Assembly (NCBI GenBank): GCA_000503195.1
Contig: AYSC01000016.1
Span: forward strand, 1 to 64,000
Source: Blastomonas sp. CACIA14H2
GTDB taxonomy: Bacteria > Pseudomonadota > Alphaproteobacteria > Sphingomonadales > Sphingomonadaceae
Reading direction: 5' to 3'
Length of the DNA: 64,000 bases
The translations under genes were made by a program, and so were the position numbers. The notes beneath the pieces are model-generated. The model was not told the DNA's origin. It did no database searches and saw only the letters and a program-made list of their open reading frames with translations. Positions 30,014 through 38,270 of the stretch are shown here, one piece after another; positions within the stretch are counted from its first letter, which is position 1; each line of letters begins with the position of its first letter.

Positions 30014-30583
30014 ATGCAAATCTGGGTTGGCCTGGGCAATCCCGGCCCCGAATATGCGCTGCACCGGCACAATGTCGGGTTCATGGCGATCGACATCATC
30101 GCCGACATGCACGGTTTCGAGCCGCCCAAGCGCCGCTTCCAGGGCTGGGCACAGGAAGGCCGTCTGGGCAACCAGAAGCTTCTGCTGCTCAAGCCCGCGA
30201 CCTTCATGAACAAGTCCGGCCAGTCGATCGGAGAGGCGATGCGCTTCTTCAAGCTCGAGCCGCAGGACGTCACCATCTTTCACGACGAGCTCGACCTGGC
30301 GCCGTTCAAGGTCAAGGTGAAGCGCGGCGGCGGCACCGCCGGGCATAACGGCCTGCGTTCGGCCGATCAGCATATCGGCCCCGAATTCCGCCGCGTGCGG
30401 ATCGGCATCGGCCATCCCGGCAACAAGGACCGGGTGACCGGCCATGTGCTCGGCAATTTCGCCAAGACCGAACTTGATGACCTGACCGACATGCTCGGCG
30501 CGATCGGCGCGGAGGCGGGCTGGCTGGCGCAGGACGACGACGTGCGCTTCATGAACGATGTCGCGATGAGGCTGCAGGGATGA
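30014..30583 (+). CDS. pth: Peptidyl-tRNA hydrolase
   Basis: 189 residues with the Pth signature WVGLGNPGPEY, the catalytic His20 in HRHNVGF, and the later AGHNGLRS motif. It releases peptides from prematurely dissociated peptidyl-tRNA. The stop overlaps the ATG of the next gene (ATGA), so a membrane protein with SEDS-like features is translationally coupled to it. Confidence 0.95.
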   Translation: MQIWVGLGNPGPEYALHRHNVGFMAIDIIADMHGFEPPKRRFQGWAQEGRLGNQKLLLLKPATFMNKSGQSIGEAMRFFKLEPQDVTIFHDELDLAPFKVKVKRGGGTAGHNGLRSADQHIGPEFRRVRIGIGHPGNKDRVTGHVLGNFAKTELDDLTDMLGAIGAEAGWLAQDDDVRFMNDVAMRLQG

Positions 30584-31410
30584 GCCTCGCCGCTCGCAGC
30601 GACACCCGGTTGCTCGCCCTTTTCGCGCTGCTGTCGCTGCTCGCAACCGGCTGCGGCATCGCGGCGATGGTGCTGAGCGGCACGCCGCAGATGCGCTGGA
30701 TCCCCAATATCGTCGCCTGGGCCGTCGGCACCGGCGCGGCCTTCGCGATTGCGCGCACCGCGCCCTCGCCCAAGGTCTGGATCGCCATCGGACTTGGCGC
30801 GCTGGCGCTGGTTGCGGCGACACTGGTAGGGCCCGACCAGCAGGGCGTGCATCGCTGGCTCGCCGCCGGGCCGCTGTTCGTCAACATCGCGGCGCTTACC
30901 CTTCCCGCCGCTCTGGTCGCGATGGCGCGGCTCGGCGCGCAGCACCGGCTGGTGCCGATGATCGCCACTCTGCTCGCCGCGATCCTCGCGCTCCAGCCCG
31001 ATGCGTCGCAGGCGTTCGCGCTCGCGCTCGCCGGCTTTGCCATCCTGGTCATCGACAAGCGCATCTCCGCCCTGGTCACCGCCTTGTGCCTGTTCGGCAT
31101 CGCCGCGCTGTCGCTGCTGCGCGCCGATCCGCTCCAGCCGGTCGCGGAGGTCGAGCAGATCATCCAGCTCGCACACGCGTCGGCGCCCGCGCTTGCCTGG
31201 GCGGCCGTCGCCAGCCTGGCCGCGATCCCGGCGATGCTGTTGGCGCTGCGGCTGGACGATGTCGCCGCGCGCGCGCTCGCGCTCTATATCGCGGTCGCCT
31301 GCGTCGCGCCGATTTTCGGCTGGTTTCCTGTCCCGCTGGTGGGCGCAGGCATGAGCTTCCCGCTCGGCCTCTGGCTCGGCATCGGCCTGCTCGCGGCGCG
31401 GCGCAGCTAG
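30580..31410 (+). CDS. Ten-helix membrane protein with SEDS (FtsW/RodA)-like motifs
   Basis: 276 residues, about ten predicted membrane helices. Three segments echo FtsW/RodA: GVHRWLAAGP (89-98) resembles the GxxRWxxxG loop, LQPDASQA (138-145) resembles LQPDLGTA, and PVPLVGAGMSFPLG (250-263) resembles the P-LPFVSYGGS motif. It is shorter than true SEDS proteins (~370 or more), and the catalytic-aspartate loop here reads LQPVAEVEQII. It may be a divergent, possibly inactive, relative. It overlaps pth by four bases and shares a CTAG stop palindrome with the convergent AAC(3)-like gene. Confidence 0.7.
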   Translation: MSLAARSDTRLLALFALLSLLATGCGIAAMVLSGTPQMRWIPNIVAWAVGTGAAFAIARTAPSPKVWIAIGLGALALVAATLVGPDQQGVHRWLAAGPLFVNIAALTLPAALVAMARLGAQHRLVPMIATLLAAILALQPDASQAFALALAGFAILVIDKRISALVTALCLFGIAALSLLRADPLQPVAEVEQIIQLAHASAPALAWAAVASLAAIPAMLLALRLDDVAARALALYIAVACVAPIFGWFPVPLVGAGMSFPLGLWLGIGLLAARRS

Positions 31411-32204
31411 AACCGGCGCTCGAGCCAGTCGACCGCAAAGCGCGTCATCGCGGGAGCATCGACCAACAGCGCATCGGCGCTACCGACCTTGCCCTGCCGT
31501 CCGCCCCCCGCCGCAACGAAATCGCGCACCATCTGATCGAAATAGTCGTCGTCGAGGCCATCGACCACCGGATTGCCGGTGTCGTACTCCTCGACTGTGC
31601 GCCACACCGTCTGCCCGCCTTCGAGAAACGGCACGTCCCAGCGGACGACACGCTTGCCCGGAATGTCGGCGAGATGTTCGGCATGGTGGATCAGCGTCAT
31701 CGTCTCCCACGGCGCGCCGATCATCACGACCTTGCCGCCCGCCTCGACCAGCCGCGCCAGCGGGGTGCCCGGGCCATAGCCATAATCGAGCGGGTGCGGA
31801 TCGATCAGCCATTGCGCCTTCGCCCCCAGCGCGACCATCGACGGGCCGGGACTGAGGCTGCGCAGCGTGCCAGGCGTAGTGCGCAGGAATTCGGGAAACG
31901 CGCCATTGTCGCGGATCGCGCGCGATGCGGCGGAATCGAAGGGCAGCACATGGTCGCGCCATTCGGGCAGGATGTGCCCCTGCTCGTCGCACGCGTCTTC
32001 GGGCGCGCCCTGCCAGTCGGCATAGGCCATGATCGTGCCCCCGGCCCCCACGGCCTGGCGCAACGCGGCGATGAGCGTGTCCGGCCCCGCGATCATCGGC
32101 CCGATGCTGCGCAGACCCGCATGGCCGAGCACGATATCGCCCTTCCCCAGACCCAGCGCCGCCAGATCGCTCACGAGATCCTCGATGGTCCAGAAATGGG
32201 TCAT
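31407..32204 (-). CDS. Aminoglycoside N(3)-acetyltransferase family protein
   Basis: 265 residues. The family motifs are recognisable: an N-terminal LGLGKGDIVLGHAGLRSIG, SPGPSMVALG, then DPHPLDYGYGPGTPLARL and IGAPWETMTLIHHAEHLADIPGKR. Enzymes of this fold acetylate the 3-amino group of aminoglycosides, but many chromosomal members have other substrates, so resistance cannot be assumed. The ATG at 32204 starts at MTHFWTIEDL; the upstream open frame does not resemble the family. It is divergent from phoX. Confidence 0.82.
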   Translation of the reverse strand: MTHFWTIEDLVSDLAALGLGKGDIVLGHAGLRSIGPMIAGPDTLIAALRQAVGAGGTIMAYADWQGAPEDACDEQGHILPEWRDHVLPFDSAASRAIRDNGAFPEFLRTTPGTLRSLSPGPSMVALGAKAQWLIDPHPLDYGYGPGTPLARLVEAGGKVVMIGAPWETMTLIHHAEHLADIPGKRVVRWDVPFLEGGQTVWRTVEEYDTGNPVVDGLDDDYFDQMVRDFVAAGGGRQGKVGSADALLVDAPAMTRFAVDWLERRF

Positions 32205-32305
32205 GGCGGCGATGTGATGCGCGCTGCCCGCGATGCCAAGATGCCTTGACCAGCAAATTTCCCCCGAAACGATGTCTTGTTCCTGACGCACAGCTTTCTC
32301 CGACC

Positions 32306-32323
32306 TGTCATCGCGCCGCCATC
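32306..32323 (+). promoter_or_regulatory. PHO-box-like direct repeat upstream of phoX
   Basis: CTGTCAT (32306-32312), a 4-base spacer, then CCGCCAT (32317-32323): two heptamers at the 11-base period of the PhoB binding site, the first a perfect consensus and the second five of seven. It lies in the 212-base divergent region about 95 bases before phoX, suggesting induction by phosphate starvation. Confidence 0.5.
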
Positions 32324-32416
32324 ACGATCGCGTGCAACTCGGGCAACACACGCGCACGCCGTTCCAGCGCGGGGCTGAACGCGGCATCAACATCATGATT
32401 TTTCGGGGGAATCACC

Positions 32417-34318
32417 TTGTCTCACCTGACCGACGCGGCACGCGCGCCCTATCGCACCGAAAATGCCGATCACGACAATCCCAACTGTCTGGAAGCGATC
32501 GTCGCGGCCAATCCGTCGCGCCGCAGGATCCTCGTCAACGGTCTGTTCGGGATCGCGCTCGCACCGATGGTCGCCAGTTGCGGCGGCGACGGCAATGGCG
32601 CGGGCAACAACGTGACGCTTCCCCCGGCCACCGGCACCGCGCCGACGCCGACACCCACCCCGGCGCCTGCCCCCAGCTTCTCGGTCACCTTCAACTCTGT
32701 CCCGGCCAATCAGAACGACCGCGTCACCGTGCCGACCGGCTATGAAACCGCCGTGCTGCTCAAGGCGGGCGATGTGATCGAACCGGGCGTTGCCGGTTTC
32801 TCGGGCGCCTTCCCCACCCCCGGCCAGGCCGAGAAATGGGCCGGCGGCAACCATGACGGCATGGAGCTGTTCGCCATCCCCAATACCGACGCCAACACGT
32901 CGGGCGTGCTCGCAGTGAATTTCGAATATCCCGATTTCGCCATCCTGATGAGCGATGCCGAGGCCAATGCGGTTCAGGCCAACCCGGCGGCCGCGACCCC
33001 GGCGCAGCGCCAGCTCGCGCTCTCGGCGGTCGGTGTCGGCGTGGTCGAGATCGCCAAGGGCGCCGACGGCAAATGGTCGGTCGTCCCCAATTCGCGCTAC
33101 AACAAGCGCTACACGGGCAACTCGGCCTATCGCGTCGGCGGTCCGGCGGCAGGGCTGCTGAGCAACCCGATCAAGGGCACACTCAATAATTGCGCCAGCG
33201 GCCGCACGCCGTGGAACACGTACCTGACCTGCGAGGAAACCACCGACAACTATATCGACCCGAGCCAGCCCGCGACCGACTATGGCTGGGTGGTCGAGAT
33301 CGACCCGTTCCAGGAACTCGCCCAGCCGACCAAGCGCACCGCGATGGGCCGGTTCGACCATGAAAACACCGCGTTCATGGCGAATGCCGATCGCCGCGTC
33401 GCCTTCTACATGGGCGACGATGCGACCCCGGGCTGCATCTACAAGTTCGTCTGCGAACGCGCGTTCAGCGCCACCAACCGCGCGGCGAATATCGACATGC
33501 TCGATTTCGGCCAGCTGTTCGTCGCGCGCTTCAACGCCGACGGCACCGGCGAATGGCGCCTGCTGCAACAGGGCCAGAACGGCCTGGTCGTCGGCGCGCG
33601 CGATCCCGGCAATGTCAGCCAGTCGACCACGCCGCCCAGCCCGACCGTCGTCGATTTCCGCAACCAGGCCGATGTGCTGATCAACACCAAGTCGGCGGCG
33701 CGCGTCGCCGGGGGCACGGTGATGGACCGTCCGGAATGGATCACGGTGGCGCCCGACAACACCGCCATCTTCGTTGCCCTGACCAACAATTCGGGCCGCC
33801 GCGTCACCGATGCCACCAACCCGCGCGTCACCAACCGCCATGGCCATATCCTGAAGATGCGCGAATCGGGCGATTCGCCGCTCGCCACCACCTTCACCTG
33901 GGAGCTGTTCCTGCTCGCCGGTGATCCGGCGCTGCGTCCCGGTGGCGACAACCTGGTCGGCAATATCAGCGGCGATACCTTTTCCAGCCCCGATGGCATC
34001 CGCATCGACCCGCAGGGCCGCATGTGGGTGCAGACCGACCATTCGGTCCCCGGCACCTCGGGCGTCAGCGGTGTCACCATCGACCAGGCGTTCGGCCACA
34101 ATGCGATGTTCTATGTCGATCAGAAGACCAAGCAGTCCAAGCGCTTCCTGGTCGGTCCGCTCGGCTGCGAGATCACCGGCATCGCCTATACGCCCAGCCT
34201 CACCGACTTCTTCATCAACATTCAGCACCCGACGGGCAACTGGCCGATCGCCGGCGAAAAGCCGCGCTCGTCGACCATCGTGGTGACGCGGACCGACAAG
34301 CAGCCGGTCGGCAATTGA
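32417..34318 (+). CDS. phoX: PhoX family alkaline phosphatase, Tat-exported
   Basis: 633 residues. A twin-arginine signal (SRRRILVNG, residues 34-42) leads into a hydrophobic stretch and the lipobox-like VASC (Cys55), then a Pro/Thr linker (APTPTPTPAPAP). The large PhoX domain includes the acidic and aromatic motifs WAGGNHDG, TCEETTDNY and GRFDHENTA. PhoX enzymes are calcium/iron-dependent periplasmic phosphomonoesterases. The start is TTG at 32417 with GGGGA 6 bases upstream; no better ATG exists in frame. It may be a lipoprotein. Upstream lies a PHO-box-like repeat. Confidence 0.9.
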   Translation: MSHLTDAARAPYRTENADHDNPNCLEAIVAANPSRRRILVNGLFGIALAPMVASCGGDGNGAGNNVTLPPATGTAPTPTPTPAPAPSFSVTFNSVPANQNDRVTVPTGYETAVLLKAGDVIEPGVAGFSGAFPTPGQAEKWAGGNHDGMELFAIPNTDANTSGVLAVNFEYPDFAILMSDAEANAVQANPAAATPAQRQLALSAVGVGVVEIAKGADGKWSVVPNSRYNKRYTGNSAYRVGGPAAGLLSNPIKGTLNNCASGRTPWNTYLTCEETTDNYIDPSQPATDYGWVVEIDPFQELAQPTKRTAMGRFDHENTAFMANADRRVAFYMGDDATPGCIYKFVCERAFSATNRAANIDMLDFGQLFVARFNADGTGEWRLLQQGQNGLVVGARDPGNVSQSTTPPSPTVVDFRNQADVLINTKSAARVAGGTVMDRPEWITVAPDNTAIFVALTNNSGRRVTDATNPRVTNRHGHILKMRESGDSPLATTFTWELFLLAGDPALRPGGDNLVGNISGDTFSSPDGIRIDPQGRMWVQTDHSVPGTSGVSGVTIDQAFGHNAMFYVDQKTKQSKRFLVGPLGCEITGIAYTPSLTDFFINIQHPTGNWPIAGEKPRSSTIVVTRTDKQPVGN

Positions 34319-34387
34319 TCATGCCGCAACTTCGCGCTGCGGGCTGAGGGTTAACCGTAACAGGCACGCCCAAGTCCCTGAAACATT

Positions 34388-34425
34388 TGCGGCCGTCAGC
34401 AGGTTTTGCGATGCTGGCGGCCGCA
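34388..34425 (+). terminator. Hairpin after phoX
   Basis: A 14-base stem (34388-34401 with 34412-34425, one G-U pair, 10-base loop) lies between phoX and the SDR gene, followed by GTCTTTC. It ends 8 bases before the SDR Shine-Dalgarno sequence. It fits a terminator or attenuator, although the T-tract is weak. Confidence 0.55.
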
Positions 34426-34445
34426 GTCTTTCAGGAGTGACAGCC

Positions 34446-35441
34446 ATGGCCGAATTTCCCCATCGCCGCGACGTGCTTGGCGGCGCAGCGCTGGCCAGTA
34501 TTGCCGCGTTCGCGCCGAGTGCCGCAGCGCAGTCGGCGGCAGCCCCCGATCTCGAGGGCAAGTCCATCCTCATCACCGGCGCCGCGACCGGCTTCGGCTT
34601 TCTCGGCGCACTGCATTATGCGCGCGCCGGTGCGAAGGTGTTCGCGACCATGCGCAACCTGCCGCGCCCCCAGGCCAGCGAACTGCTCAACGCGGCGGAG
34701 ACCGAGAAGCTCGACATCTCGGTGCTCGAGCTCGACGTCCTGTCGGATGCCATGGTTGCCAGGGCGGTGCGCGAAGCCGAGGCCCAGGCCGATGGCGCGC
34801 TCGATGTCATCATCAACAATGCCGGGATCGGCATTACCGGCCCGATCGAGCTGCAGGACATGGAGGCGACGAAGCTGATCTTCGACACCAATGTCTTCGG
34901 TGTTCAGCGCGTCGCGCGCGCGGCGCTGCCCGCGATGCGCAAGGCCAAGCGCGGCCTGATCGTCAACATCTCCTCGCAGCTTGGCCGGGTGATCGTCCCC
35001 AATGGCGGGCATTATTCCGCCACCAAGTTCGCGCTCGAAGCGTTGAGCGAGCAGATGGCCTATGAGCTCGTCCCGCATGGTATCGACGTGACGATCATCG
35101 AGCCGGGCGGCTATCCCACCGATGTCTGGCGCAATCGCAACCGCTATACCGGCGCGCTCAAGGCGCGGCTCGATGCCGAGCGCGCGGCGGCCTATCCGGC
35201 GGTGGTGGCGCGCATGGGCACGGAGGACGGCAGCGGTCGCTCGGCCGATCCGATGGATGTACCGCGCACGATCGCCGGGATCATCGCGCTGCCCGCCGGC
35301 CAGCGGCCGCTGCGCCGTGCCGTCCATCCCGGACCCAAGCCGCAAGAGGCGATCAACGAGGTTTCTGCCAGGGTGCAGATGCAGATGCTCGGCAACTCGC
35401 CTTACGGTCCTTGGGTCAAGGCGGTGCACGATATCGGTTGA
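34446..35441 (+). CDS. Short-chain dehydrogenase/reductase with Tat-like signal
   Basis: 331 residues. The N-terminus has HRRDVLGGAALASIAAFAPS (RR at 7-8), a twin-arginine type signal ending near AAAQ. A complete SDR domain follows: TGAATGFG (44-51), NNAG (124-127), catalytic Ser176/177, Tyr190 and Lys194. Classical SDRs are cytosolic NAD(P)-dependent oxidoreductases, so a Tat signal implies periplasmic export with bound cofactor. The start at 34446 is set by AGGAG at 34433-34437. The substrate is unknown. It sits between phoX and ychF. Confidence 0.85.
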   Translation: MAEFPHRRDVLGGAALASIAAFAPSAAAQSAAAPDLEGKSILITGAATGFGFLGALHYARAGAKVFATMRNLPRPQASELLNAAETEKLDISVLELDVLSDAMVARAVREAEAQADGALDVIINNAGIGITGPIELQDMEATKLIFDTNVFGVQRVARAALPAMRKAKRGLIVNISSQLGRVIVPNGGHYSATKFALEALSEQMAYELVPHGIDVTIIEPGGYPTDVWRNRNRYTGALKARLDAERAAAYPAVVARMGTEDGSGRSADPMDVPRTIAGIIALPAGQRPLRRAVHPGPKPQEAINEVSARVQMQMLGNSPYGPWVKAVHDIG

Positions 35442-35531
35442 GCGGAGGCACTGGAATTGCCCCGGCAATGGCGCTAGGGCGCAGCCAGGGTCGGCGCAGG
35501 CGCCGGCAATCACTTTCAGGCTGGGATAATC

Positions 35532-36632
35532 ATGGGTTTCAAATGCGGTATCGTCGGGCTGCCGAATGTCGGCAAGTCCACGCTGTTCAACGCGCTGACC
35601 GAGACGCAGGCGGCGCAGGCGGCGAACTATCCGTTCTGCACGATCGAACCCAATGTCGGCAATGTCGCGGTGCCCGATCCTCGTCTCGACAAGCTCGCCG
35701 CGATCGCGGGCAGCCAGAAGATCATCCCCACCCAGCTGGCGTTCGTCGACATTGCGGGTCTGGTGCGCGGTGCGTCGAAGGGCGAAGGGCTGGGCAACCA
35801 GTTCCTCGGCAATATCCGCGAGGTCGACGCCATCGTCCACGTGCTGCGCTGCTTCGAGGATGATGACATCCAGCATGTCGAGAACAAGGTCGATCCGATC
35901 TCGGACGCCGAGACGGTCGAGACCGAATTGCTGCTCGCCGATCTCGAAAGCCTGGAGAAGCGCGTCCCCGGCCTCGTCAAGCGCGGCCAGCAGGGCGACA
36001 AGGAATCGAAGATCGGCGCATCGGTGCTCGGCAAGGCGCTCGAGCTGCTGCGCGAAGGCAAGCCCGCGCGGCTGACCGAGCCTGCCGATGACGAGGAAGC
36101 GCGCGTGCTCGCGCAGGCGCAGCTGCTCACCTCCAAGCCCGTGCTCTATGTCTGCAATGTCGACGAGGGCAGCGCCGCCAACGGCAATGCGTTCAGCGCG
36201 CGCGTGTTTGAAAAGGCCAGGGCGGAAGGCGCGGAGGCCGTCGTGGTCTCCGCCGCGATCGAATCCGAGCTGGTCGGCATGGACCATGAGGGGCGGATGG
36301 AATTCCTTTCCGATCTGGGGCTCGAGGAGACCGGCCTCGCCCGCGTCATCCGCGCTGGCTACGATCTGCTCCACCTCATCACCTTCTTCACCGTCGGCCC
36401 CAAGGAAGCGCGCGCCTGGACGGTCGAGGTCGGCTCCAAGGCTCCGCAGGCGGCCGGCGAGATCCACAGCGATTTCGAACGCGGCTTCATCCGCGCCGAG
36501 ACCATCGCCTATGACGATTATGTCGCGCTCAATGGCGAGGCCGGCGCGCGCGATGCCGGCAAGCTGCGCCAGGAAGGCAAGGACTATGTCGTTCAGGACG
36601 GCGACGTGCTGCACTTCAAGTTCAACGTCTGA
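35532..36632 (+). CDS. ychF: Redox-regulated ATPase YchF (OBG family)
   Basis: 366 residues. The P-loop GLPNVGKST is near the N-terminus, then DIAGLVRGAS, a coiled-coil insert, an NVDE segment in place of the usual NKxD specificity motif (typical of this ATP-preferring family) and the C-terminal TGS domain. YchF binds ribosomes and modulates translation and stress responses. It is a core gene sitting between accessory phosphate genes. Confidence 0.95.
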   Translation: MGFKCGIVGLPNVGKSTLFNALTETQAAQAANYPFCTIEPNVGNVAVPDPRLDKLAAIAGSQKIIPTQLAFVDIAGLVRGASKGEGLGNQFLGNIREVDAIVHVLRCFEDDDIQHVENKVDPISDAETVETELLLADLESLEKRVPGLVKRGQQGDKESKIGASVLGKALELLREGKPARLTEPADDEEARVLAQAQLLTSKPVLYVCNVDEGSAANGNAFSARVFEKARAEGAEAVVVSAAIESELVGMDHEGRMEFLSDLGLEETGLARVIRAGYDLLHLITFFTVGPKEARAWTVEVGSKAPQAAGEIHSDFERGFIRAETIAYDDYVALNGEAGARDAGKLRQEGKDYVVQDGDVLHFKFNV

Positions 36633-36644
36633 GCCGGTGCCGGG

Positions 36645-36662
36645 CCGTCACAGGCCTGTCAG
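36645..36662 (+). promoter_or_regulatory. PHO-box-like direct repeat upstream of phoD
   Basis: CCGTCAC (36645-36651), AGGC, CTGTCAG (36656-36662): two heptamers with the 11-base PhoB periodicity, matching CTGTCAT at five and six positions. It begins 13 bases after the ychF stop and ends about 50 bases before phoD, a suitable place for the -35 region of a phosphate-starvation promoter. Confidence 0.5.
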
Positions 36663-36713
36663 ATAATCCGGGCATGGCGGTTCAGCGCCGCCGCCCATCG
36701 AAGGACCGAAGCC

Positions 36714-38270
36714 ATGCTCTCACGCCGCCTGTTCATCGCCGCCGCGCCGCTCGCTCTCGCCGCGCCCGGCATCCTCAGGGCGCAGAGCGTGTTCCGCACC
36801 TTTCCCTTCGCGCTCGGCATCGCCTCGGGCGATCCCTCGCCCGACGGTTTCGTCATCTGGACCCGGCTCGCCCCCGATCCGCTCGAAGCGCATGGCGGGA
36901 TGCCGATGGCGCCCATGGCGGTGGACTGGGAGGTGGCGAGCGACGACCGTTTCGCCAATATCGTCGCGAAGGGCCAGGTGATCGCCCGACCCGAGACCGC
37001 GCACAGTGTGCATGTCGAGGTCGGCGGGCTGCAGCCGCAGCGCCCCTATTGGTATCGCTTCACCGCAGGCGGAGAGCGCAGCTTCAGCGGCCGCGCGCGC
37101 ACGCTGCCGCTCGCGCAGGCGGCCGTCGAGCGCCTCAAGTTCGGCGTCGTGGGATGCCAGAATTTCGAGGACGGCTATTACGGCGCGTACGCTCACCTCG
37201 CGCGCGAGGAGCTCGATTTCGTCTTCCATTATGGCGACTATATCTACGAATATGGCGGCAGCCCGACGCGCGCGAATTATTTCAGCGGCGGCCTGCAGGT
37301 GCCGGTGCGGCTGCATGTCGGGCAGAATCTCTATGACCTGGCCGACTATCGCCAGCGTTACGCCCAGACCAAGACCGATACCGACCTGCAGCGTGCGCAT
37401 GCCGCGCACAGCTTCTTCCCCACCTTCGACGACCACGAGGTCGAGAACAACTGGGTGGCAGGCATTAGCGGCGGCAGGGACGTTCCGGCAGACGCGTTCG
37501 AGCTTCGCCGCGCCGCCGCGCTGCAGGCCTGGTACGAGCACATGCCGATCCGCCGCGCCAACATGCCGCGCTTCGGCACCGGCACCTTTCACCGCACCGC
37601 GCGCTTCGGCAACCTTGCCGAACTGCAGCTGCTCGACACCCGGTCCTATCGCAGCGATCAGGCGTGCGACGACGGCTTCAAGCCGATCTGCGAGGGCGTG
37701 GGCGACAAGACAGCACAAGTGCTGGGCGCGGAGCAGGAGGAATGGCTCGCGCGCAACCTCAAGCGCAACACCGCGCGCTGGAACTGCCTGGCGCAGCAGA
37801 TCATGATGATGAGCCTCGACCGCAGGCGCGCCGCGAACGAGGACACCCGCATCGCGAACATGGACAGCTGGGCCGCCTATGAGGTGCCGCGCCAGCGCAT
37901 GCTCGGCCGGATGGCCGGGCTGGGCAATGTCGTGGTGCTAACCGGCGACGAGCACCAGAATTTCGTCGGCGATCTGGTCCATCAGGACAAGGTCGTGGGC
38001 ACCGAGATCGTCGCCACCTCGATCAGCAGCGGCGGCGACGGATCGGATCTGCGTTATGGCAGCGAGCAGATGATGAAGAACAATCCGGAGCTCAAGTTCC
38101 TCAACGACCAGCGCGGCTATGTGGTGTGCGAGGTGACGCCCGAGGCCTGGCTCAGCCATTTCCAGGTGGTCGACAAGGTGTCGGTGCGCCAGAACAGCAT
38201 CAAGCGCCGGGCGACGGCGGAGATCGCGCACGGCACTCCCGGCGCGCGGATGACCGGGCTTTCGGCATGA
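36714..38270 (+). CDS. phoD: PhoD-like alkaline phosphatase/phosphodiesterase, Tat-exported
   Basis: 518 residues. A Tat signal (SRRLFIAAAPLALAAPG, RR at 4-5) is followed by a short N-terminal beta domain (ASGDPSPDGFVIWTRL) and the metallophosphatase core: VGCQNF, HYGDYIYEYG, FDDHEVENNW, LDTRSYR and LTGDEHQNF. PhoD enzymes hydrolyse phosphomonoesters and diesters outside the cytoplasm with calcium and iron. The stop overlaps the ENPP gene start (ATGA), making an operon for external phosphate release. Confidence 0.92.
   Translation: MLSRRLFIAAAPLALAAPGILRAQSVFRTFPFALGIASGDPSPDGFVIWTRLAPDPLEAHGGMPMAPMAVDWEVASDDRFANIVAKGQVIARPETAHSVHVEVGGLQPQRPYWYRFTAGGERSFSGRARTLPLAQAAVERLKFGVVGCQNFEDGYYGAYAHLAREELDFVFHYGDYIYEYGGSPTRANYFSGGLQVPVRLHVGQNLYDLADYRQRYAQTKTDTDLQRAHAAHSFFPTFDDHEVENNWVAGISGGRDVPADAFELRRAAALQAWYEHMPIRRANMPRFGTGTFHRTARFGNLAELQLLDTRSYRSDQACDDGFKPICEGVGDKTAQVLGAEQEEWLARNLKRNTARWNCLAQQIMMMSLDRRRAANEDTRIANMDSWAAYEVPRQRMLGRMAGLGNVVVLTGDEHQNFVGDLVHQDKVVGTEIVATSISSGGDGSDLRYGSEQMMKNNPELKFLNDQRGYVVCEVTPEAWLSHFQVVDKVSVRQNSIKRRATAEIAHGTPGARMTGLSA

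Noticed and set aside
31407-32204. Calling the AAC(3)-family gene an aminoglycoside-resistance determinant
   Set aside because: Family membership alone does not show substrate; it is chromosomal, next to core genes, and has no mobile element beside it.
32279-32291. A longer N-terminus for the AAC(3)-family protein starting at 32291
   Set aside because: The extra 29 residues do not resemble the family, overlap the phoX promoter region, and the ATG at 32204 gives the expected start.
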